This document shows, one piece after another, positions 6,145 through 12,026 of a stretch of DNA of 12,026 nucleotides. The notes beneath the pieces were generated by a model. That model made no database searches and was not told where the DNA came from. It saw only the letters and a program-made list of their open reading frames with translations. Both the position numbers and the translations under genes were made by a program. The stretch comes from Bacillota bacterium (lineage in GTDB: Bacteria > Bacillota > Clostridia > Acetivibrionales > DSM-1351), in assembly GCA_023392075.1 (NCBI GenBank), contig JAEVZU010000139.1, positions 1 to 12,026 of the forward strand. The letters are read 5' to 3'. Position 1 is the stretch's first letter; every line of letters begins with the position of its first letter.

Positions 6145-6270
6145 CTCTCATATATCAGCGTATAAATTACTTCAGAAGCGCTGGATATGTGGGGGAACCA
6201 ATAACAATAATATTATATGCCGCTGTACAGGTTGCATTAAGATGCGATATGTATTTCGCAAACGGCGGCG
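6145..6270 (+). promoter_or_regulatory. Structured leader upstream of manA
   Basis: 6145-6160 pairs with 6179-6195 to make a helix of 16 pairs (13 Watson-Crick, 3 G-U, one bulged G at 6183) around an 18-nt loop. The G-U pairs favour an RNA structure over a DNA palindrome. Downstream, 6218-6226 pairs with 6262-6270 (9 pairs, two G-U); that helix ends 4 bases before the GGAG ribosome site (6275-6278). Inside it, a 6-bp hairpin (6232-6237 with 6242-6247) competes with a 5-bp one (6243-6247 with 6256-6260). No known riboswitch class is recognised. Confidence 0.4.
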
Positions 6271-6284
6271 GAATGGAGATTTAT

Positions 6285-7334
6285 ATGTACTATCCAATTA
6301 AATTCCAACCGGTTTATAAAGATTATATCTGGGGAGGCCGCTATTTCGAAAAGTTTGACCGTGAACTGCCGGAGGGTATTCTTGCGGAAAGCTGGGAACT
6401 GTCCTGCCATAAAAACGGTGTAAGCATTGCGTCAAACGGGGAACTTGCAGGGAAATCCCTGCCCGACATAGTAAAAGCTGATCCCCGGAACATCCTCGGA
6501 ACAAAATTCCCTGTCGATTGTCAGGAAATACCCCTGTTGATAAAATTTATTGATGCAAATGACAAACTGTCTGTTCAGGTACACCCGGATGACAATTATG
6601 CTGCGGTATATGAGGGCGGCCTGGGCAAAAACGAAATGTGGTACATAATGGACGCAAAACCCGGCGCCAGACTGGTTGCGGGTCTCAAACCGGGCGTGAC
6701 CAGGGAGGTGTTCGCACAGGCAATACGTGATAACCGCATTGAGGAATGCCTGCTGGAGGTCGAGGTACAGCCCGGAGATGTGATAAATATCCCGGCCGGT
6801 TTGCTCCATGCCATTGGCGCCGGTATAGTGATAGCTGAAATACAGCAGACCTCGGATACCACCTACAGGGTATTTGACTACAACAGAGTGGACAGCAGCG
6901 GCGTGGGACGCCCTCTGCACCTGGACAAGGCTCTGGATGTTACAAACTTCGGTGCAGACAGCGGGGATGTGAAAACAAAGGGTATAAAGCTTAAAATAAA
7001 TGAAAACTGTACAAAAACCATGTTCCTGGCAAACCGTTTCTTTGCATGTGAGAGATACCAGTCAAAGGGCAATATTACCGAAAAGACCGATGGCAGCAAG
7101 TTCTATATTTTCATATGCCTCGAGGGCTGCGGAACCATCAGTTCCGATAGTACGACTGTTGAATTCGAGGCAGGTGAAACTGTGTTTATACCGGCTTCTT
7201 TAGGCCAATACAAGCTGGAAGGAAATTTCACCTCATTAAAAACTTATATACCGGATTTCAAAAAGGACATCGTGGAGCCAATGAGAAACGCAGGCTGTAC
7301 AGATGAGGAAATATTTTACGTTTTGAGCAGATAA
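6285..7334 (+). CDS. manA: Mannose-6-phosphate isomerase, class I
   Basis: Interconverts mannose 6-phosphate and fructose 6-phosphate in the cytoplasm, linking mannose use to glycolysis and supplying mannose 6-phosphate for GDP-mannose and glycan synthesis. The 349 residues form the double-cupin zinc enzyme. Zinc ligands are Gln98 and His100 (VQVHP), Glu117 (KNEMWY) and His175 (GDVINIPAGLLHAIG); the catalytic Arg201 is in YRVFDYNR. The N terminus has the family's FQPVYKDYIWGG and the AESWELS strand. I chose ATG 6285 because GGAG (6275-6278) stands 6 bases before it; ATG 6273 in frame lacks a ribosome site. It is some 30 residues longer than short Bacillus ManA. An ABC ATPase gene follows after 25 bases without a terminator, so co-transcription is likely. 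Confidence 0.95.
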   Translation: MYYPIKFQPVYKDYIWGGRYFEKFDRELPEGILAESWELSCHKNGVSIASNGELAGKSLPDIVKADPRNILGTKFPVDCQEIPLLIKFIDANDKLSVQVHPDDNYAAVYEGGLGKNEMWYIMDAKPGARLVAGLKPGVTREVFAQAIRDNRIEECLLEVEVQPGDVINIPAGLLHAIGAGIVIAEIQQTSDTTYRVFDYNRVDSSGVGRPLHLDKALDVTNFGADSGDVKTKGIKLKINENCTKTMFLANRFFACERYQSKGNITEKTDGSKFYIFICLEGCGTISSDSTTVEFEAGETVFIPASLGQYKLEGNFTSLKTYIPDFKKDIVEPMRNAGCTDEEIFYVLSR

Positions 7335-7359
7335 AGGGACGAAGTAACGGAGGAAACGT

Positions 7360-8073
7360 ATGATAACTATTAATAACCTTACCAAGACCTATAAGAAATT
7401 TAAGGCGGTGGACAGTATATCTCTCACGGCAAAGCCGGGAGAGGTTACTGTTCTGCTGGGACCAAACGGTGCGGGAAAGTCTACTACAATCAAGAGTATT
7501 GCAGGGCTTTTAAAATTTGAAGGGGATATAACTATTTGTGATTTTCCCAACAAGACAGTAGAGGCGAAAAAGGTATTCGGATACATTCCCGAGACTCCGG
7601 CCCTGTATGATTTCCTGACACCCTGGGAACACGCTCAGTTTATTGCCAGGGCATACAAGCTGGAGGATTCCTGGGAACAGAAAATAAAAGCTATCTTTGA
7701 ACGTTTGGAGATTTACGACAAAAAGGACAAATACGTGAGGGAACTGTCAAAAGGTATGACACAAAAGCTCAGTATTGCAATTGCACTTTTAATAGATCCC
7801 CGGGCCGTTCTGTTCGATGAGCCTTTGGTAGGGCTGGATCCTAAAGCTATCAACGAGGTGCTTAAGATATTTGAAGAACTGAAATCCGAAGGAAAGAGCA
7901 TACTGGTCAGCACTCATATTATAGATACCATTAATGAGGTCTGGGACAGGGCATATATAATGAATAAGGGTAAAATTATCCGTGATATTTCAAGGGATCA
8001 GCTGGATGGCAGGGATCTCAAGACTATTTTCTTTGAACTTACGGAAGGAGAAACTGAAGAATGCGGGCAATAA
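7360..8073 (+). CDS. ABC transporter ATP-binding protein
   Basis: A compact 237-residue ABC ATPase. Walker A is GPNGAGKST (34-42), the Q-loop region reads GYIPETPALYD (74-84, again without Gln), the signature is LSKGM (129-133), Walker B is VLFDEP (150-155, catalytic Glu154), the D-loop is GLDP (158-161), and the switch histidine is His186. It lacks the long C-terminal accessory domain of the ATPase at 3872-4768, so the two belong to different subfamilies. GGAGG at 7349-7353 sets the start. The gene overlaps the following membrane-protein gene by 13 bases, which makes that protein its partner. Substrate is unknown; the subfamily is of export type. Confidence 0.93.
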   Translation: MITINNLTKTYKKFKAVDSISLTAKPGEVTVLLGPNGAGKSTTIKSIAGLLKFEGDITICDFPNKTVEAKKVFGYIPETPALYDFLTPWEHAQFIARAYKLEDSWEQKIKAIFERLEIYDKKDKYVRELSKGMTQKLSIAIALLIDPRAVLFDEPLVGLDPKAINEVLKIFEELKSEGKSILVSTHIIDTINEVWDRAYIMNKGKIIRDISRDQLDGRDLKTIFFELTEGETEECGQ

Positions 8074-9617
8074 TGTTTTTACTCCGAAAAGCTTATGCCA
8101 ACAAGCTAAAGCGTGCTTTCTCCAGTGTACTGTCCACTGTTCTGACAATACTTGCCGTTGGCGGCATAGGGTTTACTTTTGTAATGGCATTCAGGATCAA
8201 AAAGCCGGCAATATCAGGGGCAGGGGCAGAAACTATTCTGGCGGGCATGGTGCTGCTGATAGGGCTGATACTGTACAATACTTTTTTATCGCGGGATACG
8301 GGGATTCTGACAATGGCGGATGCCACCTATCTGTTTACCGGTCCGTTTGAAAGAAGAACTGTTCTGGCATACATTATTATATCAACTGCCCCCGGAGCCG
8401 CTCTGACCGGGTTTTTCATGTGCTTTTACATACCGTATCTGCTGGGCTCGCTGCTTACTGTTCCAAAATTTTTGATTGTTTTATTATTAATTAGTTTGAT
8501 GTTTGGTTGTATTTACTTATCATATTATTACATATATATTGTTGATACTGAAAAATCAGGCTTTAAAAAGAAGGCAAAATATGTTCTCTTTGCCTTCGTA
8601 GGTCTTCTTGCGGCAGCCTTCGCAGTTCAAATGCTTGTTAACGGCCTTAGTATAACAGCTGCCGGGAGACAGTATTTTACACATTGGTGGTACAACTGGG
8701 TACCCCTGTTCGGCTGGACAAAGTGGGCAATAAATTCATTACTCACCGGCAATTATCTTTTCGGACTGCTGCCGGCAACTTCTCTTTTGGTGCTGACAAA
8801 CATTGCATTGTGTATAGCTTTGTACAATGTAAAAGCAGATTTCTATGAAAAAACTCTCGAAGATTCAATCAACCTGCAGAAACTGTTGGAGGATTATAAG
8901 GCACATGGGAGCGCTGATGCCCGCTCTCTGGCAAAGTTAAAGAAAAAAGCATCCTCCGTAAGATATTATGAAGGTGCGGCTGCAATATTTTCAAGACAGA
9001 TGCTTGAGAATAAAAAAGTCAGTATTATGACTCATCTGAGGGAAGTATTTTTGGGGCTTTTTTATGTTGTAATCGGTAAAGTGTTTGGACTTGATTTCAG
9101 CTTTGTTTTTGCAATGGTGAGTTTCGGTGCTCTGTCCATGTCTCTTAACGAATCCTGGCACAGGGATTTCAAGAAACCGTATGTATATCTTATACCGGCC
9201 GGCTCCTTTCAAAAGGTTGTATTTTCAGTACTGCCGGGTTTGATCAAATCGGTATTGAGCGGAAGTGTTTCCATAATTCTTGGAGCACTGGTGTTTAATA
9301 TCAATCCTCAACAGATTTTAGCCTATGTAGTTATATTTTCAAGTTTTTCAATGCTGTTTGTTTTTGCCGAGGTTTTTACTTACCGGATTATTGGCGGAGA
9401 GGCAAGCGCAATGGTTGTGGCTTTTATGAGAATATTCTTTGTAATGGCCACCTGTATTCCGGCGGTGGTAGTACTGATTGTTGTCATGATACTGTTTCAG
9501 GGTGTTCCGGACTTGTTGGCCATTTCTGTGTGTATGCTTGGCATCAATATTGTGTCGAGCGCTCTGCTGGCATTCCTCAGCAGAGGTATATTTGAAAAGA
9601 GCGAGCTGATGTCGTAA
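8061..9617 (+). CDS. Putative ABC exporter membrane protein
   Basis: A 518-residue polytopic membrane protein, partner of the ATPase just upstream. About six hydrophobic segments lie in residues 20-255 and about five in 325-507, joined by a charged, helical cytoplasmic stretch (258-320). The two halves carry a similar element, LFTGPFERRTVL (91-102) and YLIPAGSFQKVVF (376-388), suggesting an internal duplication, so the protein could supply both membrane halves of the transporter. It resembles the Pfam 'putative ABC exporter' family of Firmicutes. AAGGAG (8045-8050) precedes ATG 8061 by 10 bases; an alternative ATG at 8073 overlaps the ATPase stop. Only the start choice and substrate are uncertain; the transporter role follows from gene pairing. 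Confidence 0.82.
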   Translation: MRAIMFLLRKAYANKLKRAFSSVLSTVLTILAVGGIGFTFVMAFRIKKPAISGAGAETILAGMVLLIGLILYNTFLSRDTGILTMADATYLFTGPFERRTVLAYIIISTAPGAALTGFFMCFYIPYLLGSLLTVPKFLIVLLLISLMFGCIYLSYYYIYIVDTEKSGFKKKAKYVLFAFVGLLAAAFAVQMLVNGLSITAAGRQYFTHWWYNWVPLFGWTKWAINSLLTGNYLFGLLPATSLLVLTNIALCIALYNVKADFYEKTLEDSINLQKLLEDYKAHGSADARSLAKLKKKASSVRYYEGAAAIFSRQMLENKKVSIMTHLREVFLGLFYVVIGKVFGLDFSFVFAMVSFGALSMSLNESWHRDFKKPYVYLIPAGSFQKVVFSVLPGLIKSVLSGSVSIILGALVFNINPQQILAYVVIFSSFSMLFVFAEVFTYRIIGGEASAMVVAFMRIFFVMATCIPAVVVLIVVMILFQGVPDLLAISVCMLGINIVSSALLAFLSRGIFEKSELMS

Positions 9618-9620
9618 AAT
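9592..9620 (+). promoter_or_regulatory. Promoter of the pyridoxamine-oxidase-fold gene
   Basis: TTGAAA (9592-9597) and TAAAAT (9615-9620) are 17 bases apart, 5 of 6 matches each. The promoter overlaps the last codons of the exporter gene and would start transcription near 9627, giving a leader of about 48 nt. It suggests the next gene can be expressed apart from the exporter operon, though read-through from upstream is also possible because no terminator is visible. Confidence 0.45.
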
Positions 9621-9674
9621 AGTTGTGATAATATAAAAAATATTTACTGATAAGATGAATCCGGAGGTGTATTA

Positions 9675-10094
9675 ATGAACAGTATAATTTTCGAAAAAGC
9701 ACTTGCTCTTGTAGACAGGAGTTTTACAGGCGTTTTGGGAACGGTTGAGAAAAGCGGCATACCTCAGCAAAAGGCTATGATAAAAACTCAGGCTGTCGGA
9801 TTGAAGGAATTTTGGTTTTGCTCCAATACCTCATCAAAAAGAGTTCAGCAAATAAAGGACAATCCCGGTGCAAGCCTGTACTTTTTCGATGAAAAGACCT
9901 TTGAAGGTTTGATGCTTACCGGCATTGCTGAAGTTTCCTATGATGACGAAAAAAGAAAAAGCTTTTGGAGCGAGGAAATGAAAATGTATTACCCGTTAGG
10001 CTACAATGATCCGGATTTTGCACTTGTAAAATTCACGGCGCATAAGGGGAACTACTATCAAGGCCTTAAGAACCATGATTTTGTCATCGAATAG
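9675..10094 (+). CDS. Pyridoxamine 5'-phosphate oxidase family protein
   Basis: A 139-residue split-barrel flavin-binding protein of the pyridoxamine-phosphate-oxidase superfamily. The pattern is typical: TGVLGTVEKSGIPQQKAM (18-35), FWFCSNTSSKRVQQIKDNPGASLYFFD (about 46-72) and a closing LVKFTAHKGNYYQG (about 118-131). It is shorter than true PdxH and lacks its C-terminal signature, so it is not expected to make pyridoxal phosphate. Members of this group bind FMN, FAD, haem or F420 and are often annotated as general stress proteins. GGAGGTG (9662-9668) supports the start. It stands alone between the exporter pair and the metal transporter; its cofactor and substrate cannot be told. Confidence 0.85.
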   Translation: MNSIIFEKALALVDRSFTGVLGTVEKSGIPQQKAMIKTQAVGLKEFWFCSNTSSKRVQQIKDNPGASLYFFDEKTFEGLMLTGIAEVSYDDEKRKSFWSEEMKMYYPLGYNDPDFALVKFTAHKGNYYQGLKNHDFVIE

Positions 10095-10154
10095 TTCCGG
10101 TACAGCTTAAAAATAATCGCATGGACTTTGTGATACCATATAAAGATTATTCGT

Positions 10155-10183
10155 TTGACACGTAAAAAATTTTATTATAGAAT
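10155..10183 (+). promoter_or_regulatory. Strong cbiM promoter
   Basis: A perfect TTGACA (10155-10160), a 17-base spacer and TAGAAT (10178-10183, 5 of 6) make the best promoter in the window, with start near 10190. Just upstream is an imperfect dyad, AATAATC (10112-10118) with GATTATT (10145-10151) plus an inner ATGG/CCAT (10121-10124/10136-10139), which could be an operator but is weak. The gene is thus separate from the gene before it. Confidence 0.7.
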
Positions 10184-10195
10184 AACAGTGAAAAT

Positions 10196-10294
10196 GAGAT
10201 CAGGAAGGTCTCGACAGCAAAATTACAATGCTTTTTTGAAATTAAAACTCAATTAGACCCATGAAGGGCTAGCAGACTAACCCTTTTGGGTCTA
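10196..10294 (+). promoter_or_regulatory. Leader RNA of cbiM with terminator-like hairpin
   Basis: A 5' hairpin pairs GAGATC (10196-10201) with GGTCTC (10207-10212). A long hairpin pairs TAGACCCA (10254-10261) with TGGGTCTA (10287-10294), continues with GAAGGG (10263-10268) against CCCTTT (10281-10286), and ends in TAG/CTA around a CAGA loop: about 17 pairs. It is followed by TTATTATGTT, only moderately T-rich. GGTCT (10207-10211) can instead pair with AGACC (10255-10259), breaking both hairpins. This is attenuator-like. No cobalamin box or obvious NiCo riboswitch core is seen. Confidence 0.5.
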
Positions 10295-10319
10295 TTATTA
10301 TGTTAAGGAGAGTTTTACT

Positions 10320-11324
10320 ATGCATATGGGAGACGTTTTGATATCTCCGGAGGTTGGGGGTACAATGCTGGCTGCAGCTGTGGGTGTAACAGCTGTTTCA
10401 ATTAAAAAGGTAAAGGAAATGGATGAGAAAAAGCTGCCCTTGATGGGGGTAATGGCAGCCTTTGTTTTTGCATCGCAGATGATCAATTTTACCATACCGG
10501 GTACCGGTTCCAGCGGACATCTGGGGGGAGGCCTGCTGCTGGCAATACTGTTGGGTCCGTACGCAGGGTTTTTATCCATGGCTGCAATACTGCTCATACA
10601 GGCTTTGTTTTTTGCTGACGGAGGCTATCTGGCCTATGGCTGCAATTTGATAAATATGGGTTTTTTTGCTTGCTTTATTGCATATCCCCTTGTTTATAAG
10701 TTTATTACCAGGACAAAATTGTCAAAGACAAGAGTAACCATCGGAAGTATTGCAGCAAGCATCATAGGTCTTCAGCTGGGAGCCTTCAGTGTTGTACTGG
10801 AAACCCTGCTGTCCGGGAAAACCGAATTGCCGTTTGCTCAGTTTGTGGGAGCCATGCAGGGAATACATCTTGCAATAGGGCTTGTGGAAGGAATTGTCAC
10901 AGCCGCCGTTGTGTCCTTTGTATTGAAGGTAAGACCAGATATTATCGGTGAAGATGTTCAAAATAGCAGCAAGAAAGGCAATAGAACAATTATAATAGGC
11001 TTTCTGGCGGCAGCTCTGGTTTTGGGTGGAATAGTATCACTGTTTGCCTCGGCAAATCCCGACGGCCTTGAATGGTCAATAGGAAAGGTGACAGGAGCAG
11101 AACTTCAGGGAAATTCACAGGTACATGAAGCTCTTGAAAAAGCCCAGGAAAAGACAGCCATTCTTCCGGATTATGGTTTCAAAAACGCATCGGAGACAGG
11201 CGGTGAAGCCACTGGAACGGTTGTTTCAGGTATAGCCGGTTCGGGAATTACACTTGGTGTGATTGTATTGATAGGATTTGTGATAAAATACTTAAAAAGA
11301 AGAAAGCTGAGGCAAGTCGGATGA
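10320..11324 (+). CDS. cbiM: ECF cobalt/nickel transporter S component, CbiM with fused CbiN-like domain
   Basis: The 334-residue substrate-binding membrane subunit of an energy-coupling-factor metal transporter. It starts MHMGDVLISPEVGG; in structurally studied NikM the metal is held by the N-terminal amine, His2 and a His near 67, and here His2 and His67 (SSGHLGGG, 64-71) are both present, which also confirms the start. GIHLAIGLVEG (181-191) is another conserved element. Several membrane helices follow to about residue 245. A C-terminal part with PDGLE (247-251), a periplasmic stretch and a final helix (about 306-324) is the CbiN/NikN-like portion, fused here. TAAGGAG (10304-10310) is the ribosome site. 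CbiQ follows 22 bases later. Whether the cargo is Co2+ or Ni2+ is not decided by sequence. Confidence 0.93.
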   Translation: MHMGDVLISPEVGGTMLAAAVGVTAVSIKKVKEMDEKKLPLMGVMAAFVFASQMINFTIPGTGSSGHLGGGLLLAILLGPYAGFLSMAAILLIQALFFADGGYLAYGCNLINMGFFACFIAYPLVYKFITRTKLSKTRVTIGSIAASIIGLQLGAFSVVLETLLSGKTELPFAQFVGAMQGIHLAIGLVEGIVTAAVVSFVLKVRPDIIGEDVQNSSKKGNRTIIIGFLAAALVLGGIVSLFASANPDGLEWSIGKVTGAELQGNSQVHEALEKAQEKTAILPDYGFKNASETGGEATGTVVSGIAGSGITLGVIVLIGFVIKYLKRRKLRQVG

Positions 11325-11346
11325 TTGGCCTCGTATGGAGACGCAG

Positions 11347-12026
11347 ATGGCAGATATAATAGGCTCGGTATTGGAAGTAAAGCATATTGACGAGCTTTCA
11401 AAACAAAATAATCTTGTGAATAATATTCATCCGCTTTTTAAACTGATACTGACACTGGTTTACATTTGCGTTCTCGCATCCTTCAACAGATATGAGGTTG
11501 CCGGACTTCTGCCTTTTATACTTTATCCCGTGGTAGTTATACTGATATGCGATATTCCGTTAACTAAGATTTTTAAAAGGGTTCTTTTGATAGAACCCTT
11601 TATAGTAATTACCGGAATACTTAATCCGGTTTTTGATAAAAATTTGGTTGAGATAGGCGGTTTTGTGGTATCGGAGGGCTGGCTGACCTTTTTTTCACTG
11701 GTGATCAGGAGTACCCTGATGGTAACAGCAGGGTTTCTGCTGATTGCTACCACCGGTATAGATGATATTGCCAAAACTTTAAGCATGTTAAAGGTTCCGT
11801 CAGTATTTGTTTTATTGTTTTTATTGACCTACAGATATATTTTTGTACTTATGGACGAAGCAGGCAGATTGTTAAAAGCATATTATATGAGAGCTCCCAA
11901 TCAATCCGGAGTAAAGATAAGGGTCTGGGGCTCCATGGTCGGACAGCTGCTTATAAGGACTTTTAACCGTGCTCAGACCATTTATCAGTCAATGGTTCTG
12001 AAGGGTTACAACGGCAGGTATAATTC
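11347..12026 (+). CDS. cbiQ: ECF transporter T component CbiQ, partial (right edge)
   Basis: An open frame from ATG 11347 continues past the window end for 226 codons without a stop, so the 3' end is missing (only some tens of residues are expected). The protein is the transmembrane coupling subunit that connects CbiM to its ATPase. It has an IHPLFKLILTLVYI start (27-40), membrane segments to about residue 170, then the cytoplasmic coupling region with YYMRAP (179-184) and FNRAQTIYQSMVLKGYNG (206-223), where the usual ARG-type motifs of EcfT proteins lie; the second motif reads MVLKG, a variant without Arg. GGAG (11337-11340) favours 11347 over the in-frame ATG 11335. A cbiO ATPase gene most likely follows outside the window. 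Confidence 0.9.
   Translation, partial: MADIIGSVLEVKHIDELSKQNNLVNNIHPLFKLILTLVYICVLASFNRYEVAGLLPFILYPVVVILICDIPLTKIFKRVLLIEPFIVITGILNPVFDKNLVEIGGFVVSEGWLTFFSLVIRSTLMVTAGFLLIATTGIDDIAKTLSMLKVPSVFVLLFLLTYRYIFVLMDEAGRLLKAYYMRAPNQSGVKIRVWGSMVGQLLIRTFNRAQTIYQSMVLKGYNGRYN

Noticed and set aside
6191..6200. GGGGGAACCA, resembling part of the ydaO (c-di-AMP) riboswitch
   Set aside because: The GGGGUGAAU-type segment and the other conserved parts that should follow are missing; the bases are also used in the long hairpin.
6432..6920. 162-codon open frame on the minus strand inside manA
   Set aside because: It is antisense to a clear isomerase gene with all zinc ligands, has no ribosome site seen and no recognisable domain.
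10190..10319. Cobalamin riboswitch before cbiM
   Set aside because: No GCCACTG-type B12 box or other core element could be found in the leader.

Overview
The window looks like chromosomal DNA of a low-to-mid GC Gram-positive anaerobe. Strong GGAGG-type ribosome sites, near-consensus sigma-A promoters, PadR and AraC regulators, ABC-2 exporters and an ECF cobalt/nickel transporter point to a Clostridia genome, possibly a Ruminiclostridium-type cellulolytic Clostridium. That placement is inferred from style, not from a database match. No rRNA, tRNA, CRISPR array, insertion sequence or phage gene was seen. All genes look intact except the last, which runs off the right edge.

Layout. (1) 1-2797, a small carbohydrate-type locus: an AraC/cupin regulator (181-1059, +), a short-chain dehydrogenase (1064-1834, -) converging on it with only 4 bases between stops, and a ThuA-like protein (2138-2797, +) divergent from the dehydrogenase. 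The 303-base gap between the last two (1835-2137) is full of inverted repeats and holds candidate face-to-face promoters. (2) 2798-6057, an apparent operon of PadR repressor, DUF2812 membrane protein, NatA/YhaQ-like ABC ATPase and NatB/YhaP-like permease, with overlapping or closely spaced genes. It is preceded by an array of GATATA elements lying on the promoter. (3) 6058-9617, manA (mannose-6-phosphate isomerase) followed closely by a second ABC exporter pair of unknown substrate. (4) 9675-10094, a pyridoxamine-phosphate-oxidase-fold protein with its own likely promoter. (5) 10095-12026, a strong promoter, a leader of about 130 nt with a long hairpin, then cbiM (with fused CbiN-like PDGLE domain) and cbiQ. 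The matching ATPase cbiO probably lies beyond the window.

How it works together. The first locus probably responds to a sugar or sugar-like effector through the AraC protein and uses the dehydrogenase and ThuA protein in a redox step of sugar modification. The PadR operon is a typical inducible export module in which PadR represses its own promoter. The manA/ABC arrangement joins mannose metabolism to an exporter without an obvious link. The cbiMQ end is a high-affinity cobalt or nickel uptake system.

The most interesting non-coding signals are three candidate structured leaders. In front of the ThuA gene a 10-nt segment is perfectly complementary to the ribosome-binding site and competes with an alternative hairpin. 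In front of manA there is a 16-bp helix plus a second helix ending next to the ribosome site. In front of cbiM there is a terminator-like hairpin. None matches a riboswitch class I can recognise by eye. All pairings were found by hand, without folding energies or conservation data.
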